Both the position numbers and the translations under genes were made by a program. The notes beneath the pieces were generated by a model, which did not search any database, was not told the origin of the DNA, and saw only the letters and a list, made by a program, of their open reading frames with translations. This document shows, one piece after another, positions 1-8,649 of a DNA stretch of 41,381 nucleotides; the first letter of the stretch is position 1, and each line of letters begins with the position of its first letter. This DNA comes from DSWT01 sp035415725 (lineage in GTDB: Bacteria > Chloroflexota > Anaerolineae > B4-G1 > SLSP01). Location of the stretch: assembly GCA_035415725.1 (NCBI GenBank), contig DAOOGN010000025.1, forward strand, positions 1 through 41,381, given 5' to 3'.

Positions 1-190
1 GCGTAGACTTTGGTAGGCCAGGTGCTTCTGTATGACAAGATATTCGTGTTTCTATCAGCCCATCCCCCCTGCCCCCTCCTTCCCCGCTTGCGGGGGAGAA
101 GAGGGTTAGGGGGTCATCGCCGCTGGCCGAAGTGTCAACCCCTGACGAACTATCCCTAAAGTCCTGTTCGCCATCTGGCAAGGGTGGCTC
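1..190 (-). repeat. Dispersed repeat D, copy 1
   Basis: The reverse complement of this stretch aligns over nearly its whole length with 36640-36835. It shares the segments reading TTGACACTTCGGCCAGC and TTCTCCCCCGCAAGCGG and a GGCTGATAGAA stretch. A shorter third copy lies at 14640-14720. The C-rich/G-rich centre (about 61-115) can fold as a hairpin. No ORF is supported here. The region up to the stop of the next gene (265) holds nothing else I recognise. Confidence 0.8.
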
Positions 191-264
191 AATAGTTTAC
201 CCATAGGAACTAAGAGCAACCGAAGCCGCCACTACCAACGGAGATTCAGTAAGGTTGCGACGGA

Positions 265-1584
265 TTAACGATAGTCGGTAAGAATGGCCGTGGCACCCTG
301 CACGTCCCCGGCGATGAGAGCGGCGCAAGCCTCGTCCAGGCGTCCATTGACCCCCGCATCGTCGGCGTATTGTCGCCGCAAGGTCAATAACTGCAACGGC
401 AGGCGCAAGTCAGCCGCCGTGAAGGTGAAATCTCCATCCGTCATAGTGCGTCGCGTCTCTTGCACCAGCTCAAGGTAGCGGTAGCCAAATTCCTCGGTCG
501 GCTCAATGCTGGTGCCCTCGCCGTAATCATTCCACGTGATGAGCTGGATGACGTCCGGGTTGTGGCTCAACGCCAAGTCGAGGGTCAATTGGAACGTCTC
601 ACCGTCCTGCGCCTCCAAACGGCCATATCCCTCACTGACGCCGGCTTCTTTGTAGATGTCGTGGAATTGCGGGAAAGCCCCACCGACAATGTAAGCATCG
701 CCGGAGACCTGCGCGTAAAATTGGTTCAGATAATTCTCCAACGCGGCCTGGGTCAACACACCGTCTTTGGAGGCCCACATCGGCGGCCACGGATAACTCG
801 ATAGCGCAACCGTACCGAGACGCTTATCCAGGGTGATGAAGGCCGGCTGAACATCCAGTACCGAAAACAGCTTTTCCCAATCCGTCGCGTTGATGTAATA
901 CTGCGGACCGAACGTCAGCAAAACAGGCCGCCCCGCAGTCTTGAGATAGGCGTCATCGCCAAACCAGGTGTTCTGCAGGTAGCGCATCACCTCCTGCCCG
1001 TGGGTATAGACATCTGCCCTCGATAAGTGTTGGTTATCGACCATGTGCTTGACGGTCTGATCTTCGTAGCAGATGGCGAAGCGCAGGCCGGCTTGCCTGA
1101 CATACTTGAATAACTTGCCCGTGGCCTGGTTGAGCACGCCGTAATCCCAGAAGTCCTCGCTCCCATACCAATCCACGATCACCCCATCAATACCACTCAT
1201 CTTCATCAGCAAGACCTGGTACTCCAGCAAAGCATCATCCATCGAATCATACGGGCCGGTCAACGGCATATAGTGCGAGGCGATTTGCGGCCGACCGTTC
1301 TCGTCCGTCTGCGCCGGATCGAAGTGATTCATCGTCCAATGCCAGCCCCAATAGCCGCTGATGTCGGGAGTCTGGTACCAGGGCATGTAATGCGCCATCA
1401 ACAAGGGGCGCTGGGATCGAGGCGTCGCTTCCGGCAGGGTTGCAGTGAGCGTAGGCACCGCAGTCGCGGTCGGGAGCGGCGGTGTTTCCGTAGCCGGAGC
1501 AGGAGTAGGCATGGCCGTCTTCGCGCAACCGGCCATCAACAACAGGATAAAAATAAGGGCCGCTAGTTTTGGGATATTGAACAT
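265..1584 (-). CDS. GH99-like (endo-alpha-mannosidase/GH71-99 clan) lipoprotein
   Basis: Predicted secreted lipoprotein acting on polysaccharide at the cell surface. The N-terminus has a hydrophobic stretch ending in the lipobox LMAGC, followed by a Thr/Pro-rich linker to about residue 55. The catalytic-type domain then starts with the MAHYMPWYQTP motif. It continues with GWHWTMNHFDP, a GIDGVIVDWYG strand and a late QLITWNDYGEGTSIEP motif, all characteristic of the glycoside hydrolase 71/99-like family, in which such proteins open with a 'YYpWY' type motif and end with a 'WNEWgEG' type motif. I chose the ATG at 1584 because AGGAGG lies 6 nt upstream; the ATG two codons earlier (1590) directly abuts that Shine-Dalgarno. 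Substrate specificity cannot be read from the sequence. It stands alone, divergent from the next lipoprotein gene. Confidence 0.82.
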   Translation of the reverse strand: MFNIPKLAALIFILLLMAGCAKTAMPTPAPATETPPLPTATAVPTLTATLPEATPRSQRPLLMAHYMPWYQTPDISGYWGWHWTMNHFDPAQTDENGRPQIASHYMPLTGPYDSMDDALLEYQVLLMKMSGIDGVIVDWYGSEDFWDYGVLNQATGKLFKYVRQAGLRFAICYEDQTVKHMVDNQHLSRADVYTHGQEVMRYLQNTWFGDDAYLKTAGRPVLLTFGPQYYINATDWEKLFSVLDVQPAFITLDKRLGTVALSSYPWPPMWASKDGVLTQAALENYLNQFYAQVSGDAYIVGGAFPQFHDIYKEAGVSEGYGRLEAQDGETFQLTLDLALSHNPDVIQLITWNDYGEGTSIEPTEEFGYRYLELVQETRRTMTDGDFTFTAADLRLPLQLLTLRRQYADDAGVNGRLDEACAALIAGDVQGATAILTDYR

Positions 1585-1689
1585 ACACATCCTCCTCGTA
1601 TAAAATAGCCCCGCATGACACGGACGGTAAGAATGGGTGTCACTTGAGTTACTATAAGTTTACACCATAAATCCACGCGCGCATCCCTG

Positions 1690-1795
1690 AGGGGTATAGT
1701 GCCAGTTATTGGGCAGTGCTCGGACCGGTCTCCGACCGTGCTCGCCCACACCTGGGCCGGCGGTGGCTCGATCCTGGAGACCGGCTATTCAAGTG
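1690..1795 (+). repeat. REP-like element with CCGGTCTCCGACCG core, copy 1
   Basis: A GGTATAGTGC start is followed by the palindromic core CGGTCTCCGACCG and later GGAGACCGGC. The same order recurs at 34250-34345. It fills part of the 408-bp divergent intergenic region 1585-1992. The rest of that region (about 1840-1930) carries a 'gagttcacagagaaaaac' type dispersed repeat, related to text found in plsX and before the methyltransferase gene. Confidence 0.65.
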
Positions 1796-1992
1796 CCATT
1801 CCCAGATGGCTATCGACTCCTTCCCTTGAACATAGCCACCGAGCACCCAGAGTTCACAGAGAAAAACACACCTTCTTTGTATCCTGCGTGTCCTTCGGGG
1901 TGAAAAGTTTTCACTCCACCGCTGGTGAACACCCGTTCATGTGAAATTCTTCCGAGGTTGCCGTTCAACGCGTGGCGGTTATACTAGGGCTT

Positions 1993-3246
1993 ATGAAATG
2001 GCGCTGGGCTTTGCTCCTGGGAATGGTGTGTATCGTGCTCGGATGCAGCCTGTTGGCGTCTCCGGCGCCGTCCACCATCCCTGAGCGCACGACGACGCCC
2101 CCATCGGAGATGAAGCAGACGGTCTCTTTCCCATCACCCTCCTCGACCGTCGCTCCTTGTCCGGAGCGGCGCGATGTAGCCTTCCCGGCGCGCCCGGAGA
2201 CATTCGAGAGCTACGTTGAGACGGTGCGCGCTTATCTGTCCGCCGGTGGCGACCCCCGGCGCATTCCTGCACTTCTTGCCGACTGGCAAGCGCGCACCGC
2301 CACAGGCGAGACGCTCGCCCGCGCCGACCTCAACGGCGACGGCATCACCGATAGCATCGTGGCCTTCATCAATCCGGCAGCGCAGGGCTATCCCCCCGCC
2401 GGGATGTTGGCGATCTACACTTGCGACGAAGGAACGGTGCGCACGTGGTACACCTACAAACCCGGCGCATGGTTCGGCCTCAACCTGGTGGGGGCAACGG
2501 ATGTGACACAGGATGGACTGGCAGACCTGGTCTTCACCGAAGTCTCGTGCGGCGCGAATACCTGCTGGCACACCCTGCGTGTCTGGTCGTGGGCAGGTAA
2601 GGACTTCCAGGAACGGATGGGAGGCATGTTCACGTTCCCCTATGCTGACTTTGCCTTAGAAGGGGGAGACATCCTCGCCGGCAGTCAGGGAGTCGGCTCC
2701 GTGGGGGCCGGCCCGCAGCGCCCGGTCACCACTACTCTGGCATGGAATGGCAGTGTGGTCACGGTCACGGCGACCGTCGCAGGGCCGGCTATCTTCCGCT
2801 ATCACGTCTTCCGCGATGGCGATGAGGCATTGTTCGCCGGGAAATATGCCCAGGCGCTCGACGCCTATCTGCGCGTGCGCAACAGCAAAACGTTGAAAGC
2901 CTGGGCTGTGTCTATCAGCCGCGATGAAGAAGAGCACTGGTTCACCGCCCTCGCTGACTGGCGACTGCTGCTGGTAGAACTTCACCTGGAGAACAGGCCC
3001 AACGCTCAAGCCTATTATGATGAATTGGTGAATGATTTCCCTCCGGCGACGGCCGGGTATGCCGTCGCCGCAATAGCGCGGCAGTTTTGGGAGAACTATA
3101 CCGTCCACGGTGATATGGCGCTCGCTTGTGTGAAGGCCATTCGCGCGCCCGAAGCGTCGGACGTGTTGGATTTCCTCAACAACTTCGGTTATGCCAACCC
3201 AACGTACACTTGGGATGATTTATGCCCGTTTTTGTCAATGGATTGA
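1993..3246 (+). CDS. Lipoprotein with FG-GAP/VCBS-like segment
   Basis: Predicted exported lipoprotein of unknown role. The signal peptide (WRWALLLGMVCIVLGC) ends in a lipobox cysteine, and a Ser/Pro-rich linker follows. The middle carries ADLNGDGITDSIVAFI, the Asp/Asn/Gly-rich calcium-loop pattern of FG-GAP/VCBS beta-propeller blades, and a second related pattern, DVTQDGLADLVF. The C-terminal third (from about residue 270) is alpha-helical and TPR-like, with phrases such as GKYAQALDAYLRVRNS. The ATG at 1993 places the signal peptide directly at the N-terminus; an in-frame upstream ATG at 1972 is less likely. No enzyme motif was seen. It is probably a surface protein with binding repeats. The 114 bp after its stop contain a dispersed 'tctgtgctctcagcggcctccgcggtgaaaa' type repeat. 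Confidence 0.75.
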   Translation: MKWRWALLLGMVCIVLGCSLLASPAPSTIPERTTTPPSEMKQTVSFPSPSSTVAPCPERRDVAFPARPETFESYVETVRAYLSAGGDPRRIPALLADWQARTATGETLARADLNGDGITDSIVAFINPAAQGYPPAGMLAIYTCDEGTVRTWYTYKPGAWFGLNLVGATDVTQDGLADLVFTEVSCGANTCWHTLRVWSWAGKDFQERMGGMFTFPYADFALEGGDILAGSQGVGSVGAGPQRPVTTTLAWNGSVVTVTATVAGPAIFRYHVFRDGDEALFAGKYAQALDAYLRVRNSKTLKAWAVSISRDEEEHWFTALADWRLLLVELHLENRPNAQAYYDELVNDFPPATAGYAVAAIARQFWENYTVHGDMALACVKAIRAPEASDVLDFLNNFGYANPTYTWDDLCPFLSMD

Positions 3247-3360
3247 AGGGAGCTTATCGCAGAGGGCAAAAAAGTGCTGAGTTTTTCTGTGCTCTCAGCG
3301 GCCTCCGCGGTGAAAAACAGGCAACGGCGTCACTACTATATTCTGTACGAGGAGAGAGCA

Positions 3361-4143
3361 ATGCCACGTGACACGTTTCGTCAACAGCTACAAGAACTGC
3401 CCGCCTTTCGCGCCCTGCTGCGCGCGGTTGAGGCGGATTTCTACGCCGACCTGCCGCTGCCCGCGCCAGTTCTCGACCTGGGATGCGGCGATGGGCACTT
3501 CGCTTCGGTCGCTTTTGCCCATAAGCTGGATGTGGGGTTGGACCCATGGGAGAAGCCGCTCCATGAAGCACGTGCCCGCGATGTCTATCGCCTCCTCACC
3601 CACGCCGACGGCGCGCGGATGCCCTTCCCAGACGCGCACTTTGCCACCGTTGTCAGCAACTCCGTGCTGGAGCACATTCCCGATGTGGAGCCGGTGGTGC
3701 GCGAGGTGGCCCGCGTCCTGCAACCGGCAGGTGTGTTCTACTTCTGCGTGCCGGGGCCGAACTTTCGACAGTTTCTCTCCGTGGCGCGGGCGTTGGATGC
3801 GCTGCGCCTGCACAATCTCGCCGAAGCCTACCGTCGCCTCTTCGACCGCATCGCGCGCCATCACTACTACAACACGCCTGAGGAATGGACGGCGCGTCTC
3901 TCCCGTGTCGGCTTGACCGTGGAACGCTGGTGGAGCTACTTTTCCCCGGCGGCGCTGGCAGCTCTGGAATGGGGACATCCGCTAGGATTGCCTTCCCTTC
4001 TGGCGAAAAAACTCACCGGGCGCTGGCTGCTCGTCCCTACACGCTGGAATCTATCCCTCACCGCCGCCCTCCTGCACCGTTATTACGCCGAACCCTTGCC
4101 CCCGGAGGGTGCATGCCTGTTCTTCGTCTGCCGCAAATCCTGA
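3361..4143 (+). CDS. Class I SAM-dependent methyltransferase
   Basis: Cytosolic methyltransferase of unknown substrate. The SAM-binding motif I is VLDLGCGDGHF, followed by an acidic strand-2 end (VGLDPW). Next come the motif resembling post-I 'GARMPFPDAHFATVVSNSVLEHI' (Methyltransf_11 type) and PVVREVARVLQPAGVFYFCVPGPNF, the usual 'evaRVLkPGG' helix-strand. The C-terminal part (from about residue 150) is a family-specific region with aromatic residues. The ATG at 3361 follows GAGGAGAG at suitable spacing. The longer in-frame reading upstream (from 3274) would translate a dispersed repeat and is not favoured. The small membrane-protein gene follows 38 bp downstream on the same strand. Confidence 0.88.
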   Translation: MPRDTFRQQLQELPAFRALLRAVEADFYADLPLPAPVLDLGCGDGHFASVAFAHKLDVGLDPWEKPLHEARARDVYRLLTHADGARMPFPDAHFATVVSNSVLEHIPDVEPVVREVARVLQPAGVFYFCVPGPNFRQFLSVARALDALRLHNLAEAYRRLFDRIARHHYYNTPEEWTARLSRVGLTVERWWSYFSPAALAALEWGHPLGLPSLLAKKLTGRWLLVPTRWNLSLTAALLHRYYAEPLPPEGACLFFVCRKS

Positions 4144-4181
4144 GCCGGACAGGCCGAAATCCCACCGGACTTTGGCCCTGA

Positions 4182-4649
4182 ATGTCCATCGGTTTGGCAG
4201 AGCCAATGAGCCATTTGTTCTCGCTTTTTGTTCATCCTGTTGTACAATGCTTTTTTGTGGATAAAAAATGGCGTGTGCTCGCTCTCATCATCGTGTGGAT
4301 CGTGTTCGGCGCGGCAAACTTGTTACGCACGGGGATGGCGACGTACATCGCCCCTGCACTGGTGGAATATCCACTCTCTCTATCGCTGCCGTTGTTGAGA
4401 GGCGTGTACGGGGTGTGGGGTATGATCTTCCTCGTGGCAGCAGTCGTCACCTGGCGACGCCAGAGCACCGGCGGCGCGCCGGCGCTAGCGCTGGCCTATC
4501 AGGCCACGCTCTGGCTGCTCCATCTGCTGGGCGACCGCTCCGCTTACGCCCGCAGTCTGTGGCCCCGCGACGTCTTCTTGACCCTCGTCTTTCTCGCGCT
4601 CATCGTCTTTCTGGCCGGGAGGAAGAAGTCTGCCAGACAGAAAATGTAG
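4182..4649 (+). CDS. Small membrane protein, about four transmembrane helices
   Basis: I do not recognise a family. Four hydrophobic segments are visible: VLALIIVWIVFGAANLL, the stretch around VYGVWGMIFLVAAVVTW, ALAYQATLWLLHLLG, and FLTLVFLALIVFLAG, ending in a basic tail (RKKSARQKM). Loops are short. The start is uncertain: the ATG at 4182 or the ATG at 4206 both keep all helices, and neither has a strong Shine-Dalgarno. It sits just after the methyltransferase gene and may be co-transcribed. Confidence 0.6.
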   Translation: MSIGLAEPMSHLFSLFVHPVVQCFFVDKKWRVLALIIVWIVFGAANLLRTGMATYIAPALVEYPLSLSLPLLRGVYGVWGMIFLVAAVVTWRRQSTGGAPALALAYQATLWLLHLLGDRSAYARSLWPRDVFLTLVFLALIVFLAGRKKSARQKM

Positions 4650-4740
4650 AGCCGGCCACTTGTGGCGTCGGGCGAATGGGCAGTTCGCCCGTTTTGTAGC
4701 GTTTCTAAGTGCGTCCCACCTTGACTGTAAACTACTGTTT

Positions 4741-4769
4741 ACCCTCTGCTTTATCCCAAAGCAGAGGGT
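4741..4769. repeat. Perfect 12-bp inverted repeat
   Basis: ACCCTCTGCTTT (4741-4752) and AAAGCAGAGGGT (4758-4769) form a perfect 12-bp stem with a 5-nt loop. No T-tract follows, so it is not a clear intrinsic terminator. It sits midway in the 227-bp gap before the two-gene toxin-like unit and may be an operator or a transcript-end hairpin. A weaker G/C hairpin (GGGCGAAtgggcagTTCGCCC) lies at about 4671-4690, just after the membrane-protein gene. Confidence 0.55.
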
Positions 4770-4876
4770 GAATTCTGCACGACTTAAAGCGCTGCCTTTC
4801 TACCGAGCTGAATCTGTGCTACAGTAAGGGCACGAACCTATCCAGATCACATTTTTATCACTGGGGGGGCTGCCTT

Positions 4877-5224
4877 ATGAATATGGAAGAAAGCGTTCGC
4901 CTTGAACATAAGTTTGCCTTGTTACCGCGGCAAGAGCGCGAAACTATTATTCGTCAAGGCGTGCAGATTCATTTGACGGTTCTCCGCAAGCGGCTTTTTC
5001 TGGCGGAGAGCAAGGTACGCTATTTCGAGGAAAAGTATGGCGATACGCTGCACGTATGGGATACACAAGGACTCCCGGAAGATGCGGATTATGAAGTCCA
5101 TGAAGATTATGTGTTATGGCATCATTGGTTGGACACGTCCCAGAAAGTGCAGGAAGAAATCGCTTCCTTGAGTGGAATCATTGAGCCTGAGCAGGCTGTG
5201 GAGCCTGTATATGGAGGCTGTTGA
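4877..5224 (+). CDS. Unknown protein, partner of TumE-like gene
   Basis: A 115-residue, charged, mostly helical protein. It has a likely coiled-coil region (VLRKRLFLAESKVRYFEEKYGD, then WLDTSQKVQEEIASLSGIIE). I do not recognise a named family. Its stop overlaps the likely start of the next gene by 14 nt, indicating translational coupling. Because the downstream product resembles a TumE-type toxin, this protein may be the cognate antitoxin, although known TumA antitoxins usually follow the toxin and carry a DNA-binding fold that I cannot see here. Confidence 0.65.
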   Translation: MNMEESVRLEHKFALLPRQERETIIRQGVQIHLTVLRKRLFLAESKVRYFEEKYGDTLHVWDTQGLPEDADYEVHEDYVLWHHWLDTSQKVQEEIASLSGIIEPEQAVEPVYGGC

Positions 5225-5558
5225 GCGTTGGCTTGAGATCGAAGCTTTGCCTACTGGCAAGGTCTTGCGCATCGCAGTGCTTGATCTCGACGATGAAACC
5301 TTGCAGCTCGTCGCCTATCTCAAAGACGGCACCAATTTGCGGATCACTGAACAATGGGAACAGGCCACATTGAGGCGGTATAGCTACTATTGGTTGACGG
5401 CGGATAATCATTTGAAGATTGGTTGGGATAATGCCCCGCATCATGCGAATTTGGTCACGTTTCCGCATCACAAGCATATTGAGCGGCAGGATAACCTTGC
5501 CGATTCATCGGAAACGTGTTTGGAAGAAGTGCTTGCTTTCTTGTCTCTCGCAGAGTAG
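5211..5558 (+). CDS. TumE/DUF6516-like putative toxin
   Basis: A 115-residue protein. The segment KIGWDNAPHHANLVTFPHHKH, followed by an acidic C-terminus (SSETCLEEVLAFLSLAE), matches what I recall of the DUF6516 (TumE toxin) family: a beta-rich N-terminal half ending in 'DNAPHH' and 'phHkH' motifs. I chose the ATG at 5211 because GTGGAG lies about 7 nt upstream; an upstream in-frame start at 5172 would overlap the preceding gene by more than 50 nt. It overlaps its upstream partner by 14 nt. The family assignment is from memory of motifs and needs a profile search. Confidence 0.6.
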   Translation: MEAVERWLEIEALPTGKVLRIAVLDLDDETLQLVAYLKDGTNLRITEQWEQATLRRYSYYWLTADNHLKIGWDNAPHHANLVTFPHHKHIERQDNLADSSETCLEEVLAFLSLAE

Positions 5559-5624
5559 GATTGAATTTACTGCAACGAGCGAAGTTTGACAATTCACCCG
5601 ATTTTCATATAATCAGGTCAACGT

Positions 5625-5925
5625 CATCCGTCAAAGACGGTGAACGGGAGGAGTAGGCGGTGGAGAGAGCAGAGCTTGCTCAGTCACTGGGAACAGAGAA
5701 TAGGGTCACCGGCTGAAAGCCCTTGCAGTGACAGATCGTCGAAGGTCGCCCGGGAGTTGAGCGGCTGAATGGGGGATATCTCTCAGTAGGTCGCTACGGG
5801 ATCGCCCGTTACAGCGAACCTCCTTCGCCACAAGGCCGAGGAGCGCCGAGAGCGCCGGCATGGGCCGGCGAATCAGGGTGGTACCGCGAAGGCCCCCTTC
5901 GTCCCTGGACGGAGGGGGCCTTTTT
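5625..5925 (+). promoter_or_regulatory. T-box riboswitch leader of valS (first copy)
   Basis: The canonical T-box sequence AGGGTGGTACCGCG is at 5875-5888. It is followed directly by an intrinsic terminator: GGCCCCCT and AGGGGGCC arms between 5891 and 5920, then a T-run at 5921-5925. Upstream lie Stem I elements: an AGTA motif near 5652, GAGAGAGC near 5663, and a GAA followed by a candidate specifier GTC at 5705-5707, then A. GUC is a valine codon, agreeing with the downstream ValRS gene. CGGTGA/TCACCG can pair around this loop, so the specifier assignment is an inference. In this class, uncharged tRNA binding the specifier and the T-box bulge stabilises the antiterminator, so the gene is expressed when charged tRNA-Val is scarce. 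Confidence 0.93.
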
Positions 5926-5986
5926 GTTTGTGTCAACGGATTGAACGGATTTTTTAACCCGTTGAGAATTTTGAAGGAGGATTGAC

Positions 5987-8488
5987 ATGGCCGCTTTACC
6001 GAAACGCTACGACCCGCAGACGGAGGAGCCGCGCTTGCAGGTATTCTGGCAGACGCAGGGCATCTATCACTTCGACGTGAACGACGACACGCGGCCCGTC
6101 TACTCGATTGACACGCCGCCGCCGACCGTCTCCGGCCACCTGCACCTGGGACACGTCTACTCGTACAGCCACCCCGATTTCGTGGCGCGGTTCTGGCGAA
6201 TGAACGGCTACAACGTCTTCTATCCGATGGGCTACGACGACAACGGCCTGCCCACCGAGCGGCTGGTCGAAAAATGGGAAGGCATCCGCGCCGTCGAGGT
6301 GGGCCGTGAGGCATTCATCGAACGCTGCCTGGCGGTGAGCGAGCAGGCGGAGCGGGATTACCAGGCCCTCTGGCAACGTCTCGGCCTGTCCATCGACTGG
6401 CGCTACACCTACCGCACCATTGACGCGGAATCGCGGCGCATCTCACAGCTTTCGTTTCTCGATCTCTACCGCAAGGGATTGGCCTACCGCAAGGAAGCGC
6501 CTGCGATTTGGTGCCCGGAGTGCCAGACCGCCATCGCCCAGGCCGAACTAAACGATCTCGACCGCGAAAGCACCTTCTATACCCTGGCGTTCGCGTTGGA
6601 AGATGGCGGCGTGCTGGAAATCGCCACCACCCGCACGGAACTGCTGCCTGCCTGTGTGGCGATCTTCGTCCATCCCGACGACGCGCGTTTTGCGGCACTG
6701 GTCGGCAAACAAGCGCGCGTGCCGTACTTCGAGCAGTGGGTTCCCATTCTGACCGATCCCGGCGCCGACCCGGCGAAGGGCACCGGGGCGGTGATGTGCT
6801 GCACCTTCGGCGATACGACGGATGTGGCCTGGTGGTATATGCACCACCTGCCGCTGCGCGTGGCATTGGATCGCGCCGGGCGAATGACCGACCTGGCGGG
6901 CGACTTCGCCGGTTTGCCCTCGCGTGAAGCTAGGCGGCGGATCGTCGCGGCGTTGGCGGAACGTGGCCTGCTCCTGGGCGAGCGCCCAACCGCGCAGTCG
7001 GTGCGCGTCCACGAGCGCTGTGACACGCCGGTCGAGTACATCGTCACGCCGCAGTGGTTCGTCCGTGTGCTCGACTCCAAAGACGAGCTTCTGGCGTCCG
7101 GTGCACAGGTCCACTGGCATCCCGATCTCATGGAAACCCGTTTCCGCGAGTGGGTCGAAAACCTCAACTGGGACTGGTGCATCTCCCGCCAGCGCTACTA
7201 CGGCGTAACCTTCCCCGTCTGGTACTGCGACGTCTGCGGCGCGATTATTCTCGCAGATGAGGACGAGCTACCCGTGGACCCGACCACACGCGCGCCATCT
7301 CATCCGTGCGCCTGCGGCAGCACGTCCTTCACCCCGGAGACGGACGTGATGGACACCTGGGCCACGTCGTCGCTCTCTCCGCAGATCGTCGGCCAGTGGT
7401 TGGCGAATCCGGCGCTTTACGCGAAGGTCTATCCCTTCTCACTGCGCCCGCAAGCTCACGAGATCATCCGCACCTGGGCGTTCTACACGATAGTGAAATC
7501 GCACCACCACTTCGGCGCGACGCCGTGGACCAATGCGGCCATTTCGGGATGGGGGCTGGCGCCGGAAGGCGCGGGCAAGATCAGCAAGAGTCGCGGTGGG
7601 GGACCGATGCCGCCGCTGGAGATGCTCGAACAGTATTCGGCGGACGCGGTGCGCTACTGGGCCTCCAGCACCGGCTTCGGCAAAGATGCGCTCATCAGCG
7701 AGGAGAAGATTCAGCTCGGCACGAAGTTGATCACCAAACTGTGGAACGTCGCCCGTTTCGCCGAGCGCTTTTTGCCGCCCCCGACTTCCCCTCCGCTGAC
7801 GGGAACTGAGACTGCCAATGTCATTGTGGATCAGCCGCATGCGACTTTCCTCCCTAGCGGGGGGATCGAGGGGAGGCTAACTCCCGCCGACCGCTGGATC
7901 CTGGCACGATTGCAGAAGTTGATTCGTCGCGTCACCGCTCTGTTCCAGGGTTACGACTACGCCGCTGCCAAGAGCGAAACCGAGGCTTTCTTCTGGCGCG
8001 ATTTGGCGGATAATTACCTCGAAATGGCAAAGCTCCGTCTGTACGACGAGGACGCGGACGCAGCTTTCACGCTCGATTACGTCCTGCGGGCGACGCTCAA
8101 ACTGTTCGCGCCGTTCCTGCCGCACGTGACGGAGGTCATTTACCAGGCGCTTTTCGCCGGGCGCGACGGGGCGGCCTCCATTCACCGGGCGCGGTGGCCC
8201 GAAGTGGAGGCGCATTTCGAGGATGCAGATGCCGAAGCCTTCGGCGAGATGCTGGTCGAAATCGCCACCGCGGTGCGGCGCTACAAGAGCGAGCGCGGCC
8301 TCTCCCTCGGTGCTGAGATCGGGCCGCTGTACCTGGCGACAAAAAACGCGGCCCTGGCGGAACAGTGTCGCACGGCGGCACAAGACCTCGCCAGCGTCAC
8401 GCGCACGCAGCGCGTCGAAGTCGTTGCTGCGCTTGACGGAGAGGGCATTGTGCTGCTGGATGGTGAGATCCAGACGGCTTTGAAATAG
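5987..8488 (+). CDS. valS: Valyl-tRNA synthetase, archaeal/Rickettsia-like form
   Basis: Class I aminoacyl-tRNA synthetase that charges tRNA-Val. The HIGH motif is in HLHLGHVYSY, followed by FYPMGYDDNGLPTERLVE, the form typical of the shorter archaeal-type ValRS. Cys pairs in the connective region (CPECQ; CDVC...CACG) suggest zinc binding. The editing domain includes EIATTRTELLPA. KMSKS appears as KISKS (GKISKSRGGG). The anticodon-binding domain begins after TPADRWILARLQKL. Length is 833 residues with no long C-terminal coiled coil. Residues about 600-632 (PPPTSPPLTGTETANV onward) look like a low-complexity in-frame insertion between the catalytic and anticodon-binding parts. The start at 5987 has GAAGGAGG upstream. 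Expression is governed by the T-box leader. A second, different ValRS gene lies at 11075. Confidence 0.92.
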   Translation: MAALPKRYDPQTEEPRLQVFWQTQGIYHFDVNDDTRPVYSIDTPPPTVSGHLHLGHVYSYSHPDFVARFWRMNGYNVFYPMGYDDNGLPTERLVEKWEGIRAVEVGREAFIERCLAVSEQAERDYQALWQRLGLSIDWRYTYRTIDAESRRISQLSFLDLYRKGLAYRKEAPAIWCPECQTAIAQAELNDLDRESTFYTLAFALEDGGVLEIATTRTELLPACVAIFVHPDDARFAALVGKQARVPYFEQWVPILTDPGADPAKGTGAVMCCTFGDTTDVAWWYMHHLPLRVALDRAGRMTDLAGDFAGLPSREARRRIVAALAERGLLLGERPTAQSVRVHERCDTPVEYIVTPQWFVRVLDSKDELLASGAQVHWHPDLMETRFREWVENLNWDWCISRQRYYGVTFPVWYCDVCGAIILADEDELPVDPTTRAPSHPCACGSTSFTPETDVMDTWATSSLSPQIVGQWLANPALYAKVYPFSLRPQAHEIIRTWAFYTIVKSHHHFGATPWTNAAISGWGLAPEGAGKISKSRGGGPMPPLEMLEQYSADAVRYWASSTGFGKDALISEEKIQLGTKLITKLWNVARFAERFLPPPTSPPLTGTETANVIVDQPHATFLPSGGIEGRLTPADRWILARLQKLIRRVTALFQGYDYAAAKSETEAFFWRDLADNYLEMAKLRLYDEDADAAFTLDYVLRATLKLFAPFLPHVTEVIYQALFAGRDGAASIHRARWPEVEAHFEDADAEAFGEMLVEIATAVRRYKSERGLSLGAEIGPLYLATKNAALAEQCRTAAQDLASVTRTQRVEVVAALDGEGIVLLDGEIQTALK

Positions 8489-8649
8489 TGCAGTGACGAC
8501 TTTAGTCGTTCTGTGCAGAGAAGTACCTGTATCGGAGATACCGGATGTAGCGGCGAGTTCGTCGAAATAGTGTAGTGACGGAAATAGTGTAGTGACGGAA
8601 ATAGTGTAGTGACGACTTTAGTCGTTCTGTACCTGTATTGGAGATACCG
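8482..8649 (+). repeat. Mosaic duplication with three 17-bp tandem repeats in the cysH leader
   Basis: A 17-bp unit GAAATAGTGTAGTGACG is tandemly repeated three times (8564-8614). A fourth, one-mismatch copy at 8482-8498 includes the valS stop codon. The hairpin text CGACTTTAGTCG follows both the first and last units. 'ACCTGTATyGGAGATACC' occurs at 8525-8542 and 8631-8648. The segment 8540-8563 matches 23 of 24 bases of cysH coding sequence at 8730-8753. The pattern fits a tandem duplication of the valS 3' end/cysH 5' end, with one copy deleted at an ACCG microhomology. The CGACTTTAGTCG hairpin is a variant of the CGGCTTTAGCCG hairpin inside the MITEs at 20315 and 21202. Confidence 0.85.

Noticed and set aside
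8564..8614. CRISPR or iteron origin
   Set aside because: Three 17-bp units without spacers, derived from flanking gene ends; no replication genes nearby.
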